In this document: in pieces, positions 49,359-62,205 of the stretch | Position numbering within the stretch: position 1 is the first letter of the stretch | How the letters are laid out: the number at the start of each line of letters is the position of its first letter | Notes under the pieces: generated by a model | Databases searched by the model: none | What the model was told of the DNA's origin: nothing | Seen by the model: the letters and a program-made list of their open reading frames with translations, nothing else | Made by a program: the position numbers and the translations under genes | Origin: Punica granatum | Lineage: Eukaryota; Streptophyta; Magnoliopsida; Myrtales; Lythraceae | Assembly (NCBI RefSeq): GCF_007655135.1 | Contig: NC_045129.1 | Coordinates: 12,090,001 to 12,154,000 of the forward strand | Length of the DNA stretch: 64,000 bases | Direction of reading: 5' to 3'

Positions 49359-52300
49359 ATGAGCGGCCAGGTGGGGGCTCCGCCGGGGCCCAGGAGGACC
49401 AGCTTCCAGCAGAAGAAGGCGCCTGCGCCCGCCGCCCCCAAGAAATCGTCCCAATCGGAGAACGTGAACGGCACTGCCACGAATGGGAATACCTCTAAGC
49501 CTTCCTCGCCGCCTGCTCCATCGTGAGTGCTCCTCTAATCCTCTGCATCTTCTTTAGGAAATTAATTGTTTTTTTTTTGTGGGAAGGTTTCGTTTATTCT
49601 GTTCATATGCAGTTTTCATTGTCGTTTGGATGTTTGACTCTCATATTTCGGTAAGATTTGGTCTTAATTGAGATAGTCGGACAGCTTCCAAAGTTAATTT
49701 CAATCTATCGAAGACGTTTGTTTGAAGTGATTGGGTGGTAGACTCGTGTCCCATTTTTGTTCTGGTACCATTTAGTTTGGGAAAGGTATTTTTTGATCAT
49801 AGGTCAGCTATCCTAGACCAAGTATAGAGCTGAGAATATGTTTCGGTTTTTGCGGTTCTGTGAAACAGGTGCTGCCGCTGAGTTCGAGGATCATTGTTGA
49901 TGCCTCTCTGAGATTACTTTTTAGCTGGAAGTTACTGCTCAGATAAAATTTTGAATTTTTTGGCGACTATCATTTCTGATGCCTCTAATTACTTTTTAGC
50001 TGAAAGTTGCATCTCAAATAAAAACTTGAAATTCTTTTTTGGGAGGTTCTTGGTGGTTAATTATGCCCACTTGCCTATCAAATTGGTGCAGTTCTGTTAG
50101 TGGAGAGAGGACAGTCAAGAAGCTGAGGTTGTCGAAAGCACTCACGATTCCTGAGGGAACAACAGTATCAGATGCATGTAGGCGCATGGCTGCTCGTAGG
50201 GTTGATGCCGTTCTGTTGACTGATTCCAGTGCTTTGCTTTCGGGAATTGTTACTGATAAGGTTTGGATGCTGATGTGATGCTTTTAAATCTCTTTGGGAT
50301 TTTATTTTCTTGTTTATGTTTTTTTTACTGTTATATGAATCATGTTGTCAGGATATTGCTACTAGAGTTATAGCTGAGGGGTTGAGACCGGAGCAGACTA
50401 TTGTGTCCAAGATCATGACAAGGAACCCTATATTTGTTACCTCTGATACATTGGCCATTGAAGCTCTTCAGAAGATGGTTCAGGGTACATGTTATCTTTT
50501 ATGAAAAAGGCTTCTGATGGCCCTATAGAAATAGTGAACCTCTATTACTAATGTGCTTAATGTTATATTCACTCCCTCCTGGTTCTTTTTCATAAGAAGA
50601 TTTTTCCATTTTCTGTGGCAGGTAAATTTAGGCACCTTCCAGTTGTGGAGAATGGTGAAGTTATTGCCTTGTTGGATATCACAAAGTGCCTCTATGATGC
50701 TATTTCAAGAATGGAGAAGGCCGCTGAACAGGGAAGTGCAATTGCTGCTGCTGTTGAAGGAGTTGAGCGCCAATGGGGAAACAATTTTTCTGGTTGGTCA
50801 ATAACATTTCTTGAAATTATGATATTACTGCGAATATTTTATCGTCTATCCAAGTTGCTTCATTGGAAGAAAAGGATAAGTTAAAAAGGGCCGTACTTTA
50901 GCTTAGAAACTACTTAAAACTTGGAGCATGCAAGGAATGTTAGAACTTTTGCATGACAAGAGCTTAGAGACAACGATTTTATAAAGTTTTGTCTCTGCTT
51001 TTGCTTTGGCTCTCCTTTATTTATAAGCAATTTTTATGATTCCCAACTTGATTGACAAGTCACAGTGATTCTCTGCTGGACTATATGTGTTGTATACTTT
51101 TTGAACCACCCGCCTGGATGGCAATGGATGAGCAATGCAGAGATGTATTGTAGACTAAATTGTTATCTTTTGGTTACTTACCAGTTTCTGTCTGATTCTT
51201 ACCCCACTTTTTGAGCATATATCACTTTGCACTAAGTCAAAATATTCTGTGTTTGAATTCATTTCAGCTCCTTATGCATTCATAGAAAGTTTGAGGGAGC
51301 GGATGTTCAAGCCTTCTTTGTCAAGTATCATCTCCGAGAATACAAAGTAATAATCTTTCACTTTCACTTATGGCATTGTTTTATTGTGACTTTAAGTTAG
51401 AGGTTTTAAGGTTGTGTCACCATTATCAAGTGTTATATCCTTGATATGATGTCAGGGTTGCAATAGTCTCTCTCTCCGATCCAGTTTATGTTGCTGCTAA
51501 GAAGATGCGGGAGTTCCGGGTGAATTCAGTAATTGTTTCGACAGGGAGCAAGATTCAAGGAATATTAACGTAAATTACGTCACTCGAGATTTGGCTCTCT
51601 TTTATTGTGCTTTGTGATTTCCCTTTTTGACGTCCCATTTAGTACATTTTTTACCCTTGCTTGCAATTTGCTGAATTGTAGTTCGAAGGATATCCTTATG
51701 CGGGTGGTGGCACAAAATCTTTCACCTGAGTTGACTCTGGTTGAAAAGGTTGGTCCCAGTAAACATCTGAATCCAAAATCTTATATCCATCTCTTTTTCA
51801 TGGAAATTAATATTTAGCCTGAACAAAAATTCACTTTGAGTTGATTCATGACATGGTTGCTCTATATATTGGTTTGTGGAGCGTGATTATTTTCTATTCT
51901 GTGGATGCTGTGAGGAGGCATAGTAGAAATTTATATGCTATTATACTGTCATCCATAAGAGCCTCTGAATTGTTAAATTAAGCAAAAAAAGGTTTTCTTG
52001 CACTGCAACTTCACCTACTTTATGGAGAGTTGGCATTGAAGTTAGGATGTTTTCAAATGGAAGATGCAATAGATAATTTATGTTATTCTTTTTTGGATCT
52101 ATGGCTAAGTAGAAATTTGGTTTCAGCTCTGCCTATTCTTGGTTTTCTTATTGTTGTTGAAGCTCTCTCAACTTTGATGTCATCTTGAAATCTCTAGGTA
52201 ATGACGCCGAACCCAGAATGTGCTACATTAGACACGACTATCCTTGATGCATTGCATATAATGCATGATGGGAAGTTCTTGCACCTTCCAGTAGTTGACA

Positions 52301-54186
52301 AAGGTGAGTGTCTAATTATGTTGACGGGACAAAAGAGTCACGTCTTAAGTGGAAATACCATTGAATAGCTTCTTTTCTGCAGATGGCTGCATTGCTGCTT
52401 GTGTTGATGTTTTGCAGATAACTCATGCAGCAATCTCCATGGTAAACTTTACTTCCATTTGGCAACTTTATATGCTTTTAATTATCCAGCAGGAGAGAAT
52501 GTCCCGAACTCTAGGATGTTATGCCTTATGGAACATGTTAGATGGGTGAGAAACCTAAATAGAGCAAAATGCCTGCTCTTATAATTTGAGCATCTTTTTG
52601 ACTTTGATATGGCTGTAAAGATCTTTTCATAAGAGAAACGGCATGGTCCTAGTTAAGGTTAAGGTGGGAAGTCTGTTGAGGTGCAATCTATGTTGGATTT
52701 GAATCTTGGTAACTGGTATCATCAAAGTGGAAGAACCAATATACTCTTAATCCTCTCAAATATTATGATAAGAGTAGCAATAGAAGTTTAATGCTTGTAA
52801 AAAAGCCAGAACAGTTTCAATTGTGACTGCATATGAGAACATTTCTCTTACTTTTATCCATTCTTGTAGAACTGATGCTATTGATCTACTAATATTAGAG
52901 TGATATATGAGGTACAAGACACTGCAAAGGTACATAAGTGATGCCTTCCAAGTAAAATACTGTATAGGTCCCACATATTGAATCTTCGATATGTTTTTAT
53001 CAAACAATTCTATGGTAATTCCAGTAAATTCTAGGATATACTATGTCCTTTGTATCTGTACATGTAATTGCTTTTCTTCTCCCCTTATAAAGGTTGAAAG
53101 CAGCTCTGGAGCTGTTAATGATATGGCAAACACAATGATGCAAAAGTTCTGGGACTCAGCACTTGCTTTGGAGCCAGTAGATGATTATGACACTCAGAGG
53201 TGCCACCCTAGTCTATGTTCTTGTCTCCTTTTCTCTGCAGGTTATTTCTGCTGCTGATCCTGCAAGATTTTGTCAGTGAAATGTCTGCAGTTATGCCATC
53301 AGACCTCCCAGAAAGTGGGAAATCCAATTATCCTCCTCTCGGTCTCGGGACTTCCTTCGCTTTTAAGTTTGAGGACCTTAAAGGTCGCGTTCACAGGGTA
53401 AATAGTGGTAAGTGGGTTGTTATTGAGTGGTATGAAGATTTGCACTGTGGGAAGCTCTTAGAGAACTATGTGGTTCAACACAAAATAGATTGATTTGGTT
53501 GTGGTTGCTTACTTTATCAGGCACGGAGCATTTGGAAGAACTTTTGTCCGCTGTCGTGCAAAGGGTTGGGGCTGGTGATGATCAGCGGCCACATCTCCTG
53601 GTGAGATTGGATTTTGGGCATTCGTTTCCTTTGTTCTTATGGCTTCAAGGCTGATATTTGTGTGTGTCAATATCCGTTTTAAATCCTCGAATTTCTTTTT
53701 GGTAGTATGAAGATGAAGAAGGGGACAAAGTTTTGTTGGCCACCGATGGCGACCTTGTGGCTGCTGTAAGCTATGCAAGATCAATGGGAATGAAGGTACG
53801 ATCTTGGCCACCAGCTGTGTACTTTAATTTTTACCCCTTATGCGGCAAGATCTTTCAGGTGATTGGTTATATTGTTCAAATTGTAAAATAGTACACATTA
53901 TTTTTCTGGTTCGTATAGTTGTCAATTTCAAGTGCCCACATCATTACTTTGCTTCTATTACTCTTCGTAGATAAGTGGTAACTTTGGATTCTGTCGTTTT
54001 CGGTGGTCGTAGGTCTTAAAGTTGCATCTTGACTTCTCGGATGGCAGCAAGCAACCAAGTTCGAATTCCCAAGCTGATATGGCAGTCGAAAAATCTGGGA
54101 GTACCCTGGGGGCAGGTCTTCTGGCAGGGGCAGTCGTGGTGGCAGGCATCGGGGTACTGGTCTACTTGAAGCGCACAAAGTTGTAA
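49359..54186 (+). CDS. CBS- and PB1-domain protein (CBSCBSPB type)
   Basis: Plant CBSCBSPB family; biochemical role is not established, but CBS pairs usually sense adenine nucleotides and PB1 mediates protein-protein contacts. Fourteen exons: 49359-49522, 50092-50260, 50352-50484, 50622-50792, 51268-51346, 51456-51569, 51682-51748, 52198-52303, 52383-52441, 53093-53199, 53277-53407, 53521-53600, 53706-53795, 54013-54186; 547 aa. Order: a disordered Pro/Ala/Ser N-terminus (1-60); four CBS repeats as two Bateman pairs (about 60-205 and 230-365; VSDACRRMAARRVDAVLL, GKFRHLPVVENGEVIALLDI, DPVYVAAKKMREFRVNSVIV, GKFLHLPVVDKDG); a PB1 domain (about 414-499, FAFKFEDLKGRVHRV and LLYEDEEGDKVLLATDGDL); and a C-terminal membrane segment GAGLLAGAVVVAGIGVLVYL ending KRTKL, suggesting a tail-anchored protein. 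The leader is rich in GA/GAA (49100-49160). Confidence 0.94.
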
Positions 54187-55400
54187 ATTTTTTTTGGGGT
54201 TCCCGATCCCGAGTTACGGTTTTTTGACGTCACGACGAGGGCAAAGTTTGAAATAAGTCACCTCGATACGAATTACTTAACCGATAGAGGTGTAAGTATT
54301 ATATTATAGTAAAGAAGAAAACGGGGAAAAGGGCAACAAGGCCCTTGGAGACAGGCTTTTTGAATGGAGGGTTGGATGCATCTCTCCCCCTTTATTTTTG
54401 TTGACAAGGCTGAAGCTGCTCTTTGCTCATGAGCAGTGCTTTTGTGGCTTTTCTTCTTCCTCGTTGAATCAATGCATTTTGGCCTTTTCTTAAATGTTTA
54501 TATATTTATATTCTTTTTTAGGCAAAATCCTGATCGCTGCGATGCGAGTTGCTATATGCACTTTTTATTTATTGACAGTTGCATTTCCTTTGGGTTCCGT
54601 TCTGTACGTCCGATCGAAATGGAATGAAAATAATAGATTTTATATAGGGAAATGTAATAGTATTGAATCAAAAAATGTAATTTTTTTTAATGATTATCAC
54701 AAAATGAAGGAATATAATTATAATATTAGATTGATTTATCAAGATATCATGTTATATATATTCTTAAATATATATATATATATATATATGATAGTTCACA
54801 ATATATCGCATGAAATGAAAGAATGATCATTTTTTTTCTTAATTGAGGAAATGTTCATTTCATCAAAATAAATAAATAAAGAAAATGATAATGATGGAAT
54901 GTCATTTTCAACTGATGTAAGAGACACTAATAAGAAAATGAAGTGCAATGAAGAAATGAACATTCTATTTCAATCTATTCCATTCCTGCGTTCCAAATGG
55001 GACAAAATAAAAATCATAAGTTGCTCCTATAATAATATCATTAAAGAGAAGGCTAAATTGAAAATTTGGTCCTAAAAGATATCACGCTTGAATAATTAGT
55101 TTATGAAAGATTTTCAGCAGAAGCAATTGGTTTCTTGAGTATTTATAAAAGTTAGGGTCCCTTGGCCAGCCATCTCCCGCATTGGGGGAGCTGGCTGCCG
55201 ATTTTTTCAATCAGGAACGAGATGAAAAATAAGATGGGGAGATCTAACTTGTGTAAATCTTTTGGATGACGAGACCGATTAATCTAGTCAAATCTTTCAG
55301 GGCTAATTTCTCGTGCGATATATTTGTGATCAATTTGTTAGCTTAGTCTTAGAAAGAACATATAATTAGTTTTTGTTATTTGTTTGTTTTGTAATAATTC
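54187..55400. other. 3' flank of the CBS-PB1 gene and intergenic DNA
   Basis: 3' UTR, then AT-rich DNA with an (AT)n microsatellite at about 54768-54790. Fragments near 55150-55200 (CTTGGCCAGCCATCTCCCGC) are of unknown origin. No gene is seen. Confidence 0.4.
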
Positions 55401-55405
55401 TATGC

Positions 55406-56004
55406 TCTAACTTATTATTATGAAACAAAGATCTATTTACTGTTAAAATTCCCGTCATCCATTATTACTATATGTGAGAAGGAAGTTAGTTTGTCTAACT
55501 TTTCTTCTCTCAATTATACCCTTTAAAAAATAATAAAATTAGTTAATAACTATTAAATTAAAGATAGAATAGCAATTTAATTTTTTTTATTAACTACTCA
55601 CTTTTCAATTTAATGAATTCTTTTCTCACTCTCTCCCTTGCCATTACTTCTTCCTTCATTCTCTCCTCTCTCCCATCTATTAATTTCTTTCTATCATTAG
55701 TTTTATTAATCAAAATTTTGGCTAATAAATTTCCATCTTTATCTCTGTGAAAAATCTGTATATATTCGAAAAGGAGGGAAAAAAATAATTATAATTTTCT
55801 TTGGAGTTTTCAAAGATTAAAAAAATTATAATAGGGGGGCGTATCACGGGATACGGAAGTTTATTATAGAAATGACAATTTATTATGTTAAGTATATATA
55901 TTATTATTCATGAAAACAACTATATATATATTATTACATCAATTTTCACTTTCACCAAGTAAAATTATCGATGATTCCCATGCGTAGCACGGGTCAGCTT
56001 CTAA
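55406..56004 (+). mobile_element. Probable short non-autonomous Helitron
   Basis: 3' end: CCCATGCGTAGCACGGG (seven-base arms with one mismatch, 55978-55994), then TCAGCTT, CTAA (56001-56004) and host T. A plausible 5' start is TCTAACTTATTATTATGAAACAAAG at 55406, followed by GTTAAAATTCCCGTC. About 600 bp without coding capacity. The 5' end is the weaker call. Confidence 0.5.
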
Positions 56005-56061
56005 TTTCTTAAGAACCAAAAAATGAAAAAAAAAATTCCTCCTCATAAAATTTAGCAACTA

Positions 56062-56350
56062 TCTAAACTATTATATAAAAGAGACCCTTAATATCCCTGA
56101 TTGTAATTATAACAGTGATTTTACTAAATTGTCCTAAATAACTCATATTATATTGTAAAGAAAAAAATATTATATCAAATATAGGGTCAAAACTGTCATT
56201 CTACACGACCTTCTTCCCTCTCATTTCCTTACACCGCAAGACTCAATTCCCTTTTTCCTCTCCTTTCCCACTTCCATTTCTTTAAACACTCACCTTCCTT
56301 TTGCTTTCGATGTTCTTCGTCTTTTTTTTTATTTTTTGTCATAGTTTCAT
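56062..56350 (+). mobile_element. Helitron-like 5' region, copy 2
   Basis: Begins A/TCTAAACTATTATATAAAAGAG, fitting the Helitron 5' A/TC rule, and continues ATCCCTGATTGTAATTAT, AGTGATTTTACTAAATTGTCCTAAATAACT and a pyrimidine-rich stretch, the same block order as 46582-46890. The 3' end was not identified. Confidence 0.5.
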
Positions 56351-56619
56351 TTTAATATAAATTTCCTTTTTTAAAAGATTTTAATATATTTTTGGGTGAA
56401 TTTTAATATAATTTTGATTTACATATTGGTCACGCTTAATGCGGAAGTAAGCTTTAATCCCTCAGAGTACAATACTACCTGAAACAATGATCTCCAAGTA
56501 ATGGTCAAATCGGAAAATAAATAAAAATAATAATAGTGTTATCTATTTTAACAGCACGATTTGGGAAGAATCAACATGATGGTAAGCTAGTATATTATAT
56601 TAATAAATTAAATTTTAGA

Positions 56620-56790
56620 ACCTGAAGGGATTGACCTAGTGGTCAAAAGAATATGTTCTCCTTGAGGCCACCTGCTAGGTTTAACCGTGCAATTTACTCG
56701 TCTATGTGTCGCAGGGGGTGCATGACATCCGAGGATTGGTAGGACGAATCTTGAACACCGGTTCTCCGGTCATTAAAAAAATAAAATAAA
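56620..56790 (+). mobile_element. SINE-like element (Au-SINE style)
   Basis: GGGATTGACCTAGTGGTCAAAAG contains an A-box-like start, and CTGCTAGGTTTAACC about 45 bases later a B-box-like sequence. The body has CTCCTTGAGGCCACC and ends in an AAAAAAATAAAATAAAA tail. This arrangement is typical of widespread plant SINEs; the family name is from memory. Confidence 0.5.
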
Positions 56791-57773
56791 ATATAGTTTG
56801 TAGAGTTTAATTTGAAGACATTTTTATTTTGAGCAAAGGCCATTTTAGTTTCCAACCTTTAGTTAGTTGCTTTTTCACTTTCTTCTTTAACCTTTTCCTT
56901 GTTCGATTTTGTTCTCTATGTTACTCGTTTTGTTCACTTCTATCCTGCCAATTAATGAGTTTTAAATCTTCAGTAAATAAAACTAATTTGTAAAAATTAA
57001 AGAAAAGAAAGGACAACGATGCCGGGATCTCGGAGTCCTCAAGATCTTTGTTGATTCGGGGGTTTGCCGGTACCCACGACCTCTCCTTCGTCGGTCACTC
57101 TTTTTTTTTCTTTATTATTTTTATTTTAAGACATTAATTTTATTTAAGGAAAATTGGAAATTCATTAGTTTTGACAAAAAAGTAAACAGTAGGACGAAAA
57201 TGAACATAACAAGTCACGGTGAGGACAAAATCGAAAAAGAAAAAGGATTTAAGACGGAAGTGAAAGAACAACTAAAAGGTGGGGACTACTTTTCACTCTT
57301 TCCATCTTTACGTGCAGTAGAAAAGCAACTTTCATGGCTGCAATGGACGAGACGGTCCCTAGCCGATTAAAAAAAAAAAAAAAAGGACAAGACGGTTCCG
57401 GGACGCACCGTTGCGACAGTTGGTTGACACTTCTTCCCGGCCCAAAAAAAAAAAAAAAAAGGCTCCAGTGCGTACTCTTATTCTCTAAAAAGACTGCCAC
57501 AGTCACTCAGCATTTGACAACGAGAGAAGCAGAGATGACTACAGGAGGCAATCTCCCTCACAAATCTCGACATGAACATCATCTTCAACTGTCATCACCC
57601 TCCGCCGGTTACGTCAATCACAGGTTCCATATTCTGATTTTAGAGAATTCTGGGCCATTAAGTTTGGACCCGTGCTCTTGCTCTGCTCTTCGTTCTCGAT
57701 TATATGAGTTGCCTTATGGTGTCTGATTCATTGTTGCTTGCCGGGTGATTTTCATGGTGATAGGGCTGGTGTG

Positions 57774-60397
57774 ATGGAGCTTGAGGCGGTCGCTTCTGAA
57801 CTTCTTGCACTGAGACGGTTATATGAGCTTCTCCAAACAAGTGAAGATGGAGAACTTGATTCTGTTGCAGGACATGTACGTTTAGTATTCATGTTGCGTA
57901 ACCTTTAGCCATGAGTGTCTGGTTATTCATCGGAAGTTGTCCTATTTTCCTGTTTTGTTCCCTTTAAAAGATGCATTTTTTGACAGAAGGACAGTATCAT
58001 GCTTTTCCTTTCCCCCTTAATTGATTGTAAGGAAAACTGACTTGATCATAACTTTTGCACAAAAGAAATAGAAAAACTCAGAATCCTAATATGAGATTCT
58101 TTCTGTCTTTTGGTGATGTGTGGCGTAAAGATACCATCCGTTCCTCTTTATTTTGCTCTGCATTTGCATTGCTGAATTTCAGTTCGGATGCTTCTTCATC
58201 ATGTTCCTTGGGTTATCTGCCATCTTCTTTTAGTTTTTCTCGAAATGAATGTCAGTGAGCGTACTTTTGGCAGTACACTAATTTGCAGTTATTGATTCTT
58301 AACATATAGCAAATGTTCGTAGTTTATCTGCGAGTTATTAATTCTTGTTATGGCGGTTTTCAGTTAGATGACAGTGCACGATCATTGCTAAAGGATCTAC
58401 TTGATCAGGCATCAGAAAGACTTCTTAAAACATATTCGCAGGTTTGATTCTGTACGTGTTAGTTTCCCTGTTAACTGCTGTAGCTTGAAACTTCTAACGA
58501 CTGGGGACTCTGCGGATGAGAAGACGGCTTCTTCTTTGAGTCGTGATATATTGTCATGTTTTATGGCAACTATTCTCTTCTGACATGAAGCATTTGATCT
58601 GTTGCTGCACAGATTCTAACTGACCAATTAAGTACACGAGTGGCATCTTCTGCTTCCTCTTCAAAGCAGCCTGCCGATTCAACTCAGGCAGCGAGAAATT
58701 CTCTTGTTACCCCAAATATAGAAAGTGAGTCGAGCTTCCAGAAAACCATCTCAAACAAGGATGATATAACCACCGCCAGAGAAGCGTCTCAGTTTCTTGG
58801 AGTCTCTTCGAACAAACCTGGAATCTTGAACAGACGCTGCAGTATCTGCCTCCAACACAGAACGATGCAGCAGGTCTCACCAGAGGTTGCAAATGCAAGA
58901 CCTTTGACAGAGAAAGAGACCCAACAAGACAATCATCTTTACAAATCAAATGTTCCCGTTGAAGATTCAAATCTCTTTCGCACTGCATCAAAGAGTAATG
59001 AGAAGCCACCAAAGCAGAAGATTCAGCCCAAAAACTCTACATCAGTTAAAGCACATAGCACGAAAGAAGAGATCTCCCCACGCAGAGATATAGCTTATGC
59101 AATCAAGCGGATTGAGGCCCAGATTTTGGTTCTGCAGCATCTCTCGCGACTTGCTGGAAGACATATGGCAGATCCTTCTAAGACAGGCAAGCAAGTTACA
59201 AGAAAGCCGGCAAACTTCCCAAGTCCTCAGAGGGAGAATAACAAATCTACCGCTAGGATGGCACGAAGAACTGAGACTCCCCTTCGGAGCATGAGTCAGG
59301 TTCCGAAACTAACCACTGGGACTTCCAGCCAGACTAGCGACTTTGGGCATGGGTTTCGTGTCCCACAGGGCGTGGCTGAGATGGAGATGAGTCCTAATCA
59401 GACAGACAACGAGGAGTCAGTCGAGGGGGTAGTGCAACCGAGGCAGTTTGCTCCAACTCATGATGTGATACACTCCGCAACTACTTCTGGTTCTAGTAAC
59501 CAATACTATGCGACTACTGCTGGTTCCAGTAACCGAAAATTGATGATAGGGAATAACTTAATTGGTCGTGTGAATAATCATGGACCAGCTCTAATAGAAC
59601 AAAGGGTTGATAAGAGGAGGTCTTCAGAAGGGAATAGTGGCCGCAAGATCAGTCGTCCTATGCCAACAAAAAGAGATCGGCCATGTCAGATTGAATCAGA
59701 GGAAAGCAGCTTACGTTCTCAGGATTCCTCTTCATACAGTACTAGCTGGATAAGCAGTCAGCGGACCAGCCCGAGCAGCAGTTACACTGGTGAGGATTAC
59801 TTGCGATCGTATACAGATTCCTCTAAAGGAAGTGAAAGTGAATCAGAGGATAGCAGCTCATTTTCTTCGGATTCGGTTCCAAGCTTACAAGGGCACATGC
59901 AACCTCGGCTTAAGGAGGTCAGCCCCAGGAGGAAATTCCAATCGCCGAATCCCAGGAAAGAGATTGGGAAGCTCAGAAAGATCAAAAACAAGTTGGGGCT
60001 TATATTCCATCATCACCACCATCACCACCATCACCATCACCATGAAAACGAAGAAGATAGAGTTCACAACAAGTCCAAGTGGACGAACATGAAGAAGAAC
60101 GTTCTTCACGGTCCAAGAGGGAGAGAGATAGTACAAAAGTCGAAGAAGTCATTGGGCAAAAGAAGCCAAGGAGGGCACTTTCATGCACTTGTAGAGGGAC
60201 TCCTGAGGCACGTTGGACACAAGAAGAAGAAGAAATTACGAGCCCCTGATCCGAATGGCTTAAGGAGGAATAGCAAGAAGAAGAAAAAGAAGAAATTGCC
60301 TTGGTGGCAGATGATGAGGCGTCGAGGTGGAGTGAAGCTCCCTAAAGGAGGACGGCGACCCAAGCTAAAGTTACCCAACAAACGGCCAATGCCATAG
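57774..60397 (+). CDS. Uncharacterised basic Ser/Lys-rich protein with 12-His tract
   Basis: Function unknown; I do not recognise a named family. Three coding exons (57774-57875, 58364-58441, 58613-60397) splice in phase to 654 aa; a 5' UTR intron ending near 57764 is likely. The first 70 residues form an alpha-helical, Leu-rich block (ELLALRRLYELLQTSEDGELDSVAGH, LLKDLLDQASERLLKTYSQILTDQL). The middle (about 75-470) is polar, Ser/Gln/Thr-rich and probably disordered, with a helix-like AYAIKRIEAQILVLQHLSRL near 215 and a Ser-rich SEESSLRSQDSSSYSTSW region. Twelve consecutive His (526-537, mixed CAT/CAC codons) follow. The C-terminus is strongly basic, with GGHFHALVEGLLRHVGHKKKKK, KKKKKKKLPWWQMMRRRGG and a Lys/Arg/Pro tail, suggesting nuclear location or nucleic-acid binding. 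Codons show no sign of decay. The start is the ATG after the probable 5' UTR splice. Confidence 0.8.
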
Positions 60398-62205
60398 CTT
60401 GAAGCACTGAATAGATGGGTTATTCAAATGTTCTCACTGAAGTACCTTGGATGTCTTTAGACATATATGTGCACTTTCAGCTTGTCTGTTTGCAGCATTT
60501 GTTTCTTGATGTGCAATTCAACTTTGAATCTTTAGAGATCTTACAAGTGGAACAACTCTCTTAAACATCATTAGCTCGTAAGGTTTAACAAACAAAACAA
60601 GAGAACAGCAGCTTCACAAAAAGGTGGTCAATCCTAATTGGATGCACATTTACGTGCCAAAGAACCTATCCTTCGCATATTCCATTTCCAAGTTCAGAAT
60701 TTTCCATTTTTCACACAGTTTTCCAATAAAACCCCCGATGCAGGGGCATAAAGCTTGTCTTCAAAATACTCTCATAACTTTAACAATTAGCAATGAACAA
60801 TGATCCAAGGCGATATGGCATAGGTTATGCTCAATCCAACAATGGTAAATAATGAATAGAAACCTCATCATTGCTTGTATGTCTAGAACACTATGTGCTA
60901 GTATCCAATTTAAAACTAGAGATGTCATGCTGTTTATATGTAAGTTACGCATAATCTTTTCTTGTGTCCCAAGGCATTGTTCTGAGCCCAATTCAATTTG
61001 ACGAGGCCGCCCAAGCCAAATGTAGTAGGCAATGGTTCTTAAGCTTTGTGGGCCCACCAACCAATCTTTACCATTCAATCTTTTAATTTAATTACATAGC
61101 GCCCTAAGACTCATGAAGTTATCTGCACACAACAGTGAGCTGTTCCTAATCGCGCTCATACATGCTGCACGAGCGTTGAGCTTGTCCTAGTCGATACCTG
61201 GCATGACAGGCCAGTGACTTCCAGAAGATGCAATCCAACGCTGTTGAGATGAGATTCCAACCTTTCAATTGTAGCTAATACTATACACACCTAAGAAGTT
61301 ACACAAAATGCAAACAGAAAAATACCTGAAAATAGAAATCCAATTCCAAAAGAGCCGAGCAACCCCAATGGTTATCTGGAACAGATGGCTAAGTTTCCTA
61401 AAACCATGAGATATTCCATATGATTCGTTTTGATTAGTTAAAAGATAATCTTAATCTAAAGAACCTTGCAGTTTGAACTTTCCAGGCTAAGATGTTAATG
61501 TGCAGCCTTGTCTTCCATCAATTACCATCCATTGTATCTTCTTTGGATTTGGATGAGAAGTGAGCAAGTGAGATTGAAGGAACTGAATAAACGTAATGGA
61601 CATGAAGTGTCGCAGAATGTTCACAGGAAAATTTAATCAAGTGTGTGAGAAACCAATGAAGCACAGCCAGTAGCAGAAGATACATCGATCTCATGTAAAT
61701 TGTGATCAAGGCAAAGAAACTGCTGGGACTGTAATGCCGCATTTTGTCTAATATCATAGGGGATTATGTTCCAAATTAGTCCTGAATGGATTTCCAATAA
61801 GGTGATCCATTATGGATACCAAGCTGATTCCATGCAGTTATACATCAGAAATTTTCACCAAAACTGGTACAGTAAGGAACGTAGGTCGACTTCTTCCCCT
61901 TGAAATTATAAAGATCTTTCATTTAATTCCATTGTATCTACATAAGCAAACCATCTCTATATTCAAAGCAGATATTTACGTAAAACTAGCCAAAGGGGAT
62001 GACTTGCACTGAATCCACTTTCTCACGTACCAGACCCATAAGGAAAGAAAAACCAGCAGAGCCAAAGCTCAACCAAAAAATTTAAACAAAGGAAAATCTG
62101 AAGGTGCTTAGTATGAGCATCAAATGTTCATATAGCTAATGTATATCTATGTATTATGCAGCTGAATCAATCTCATTCTGTCCTCATGACTATTCAAATG
62201 TTCTT
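60398..62205. other. Intergenic DNA between the His-tract gene and the GDSL gene
   Basis: Contains the 3' UTR of the upstream plus-strand gene and of the minus-strand GDSL gene. Short open frames (for example 60761-61078 minus) have no recognisable domain or splice context. No repeat family was identified. Confidence 0.4.

Noticed and set aside
57334..57726. 130-codon frame ahead of the His-tract gene
   Set aside because: Poly-Lys from two A runs, no continuity with the coding exons in phase; treated as 5' UTR and promoter.
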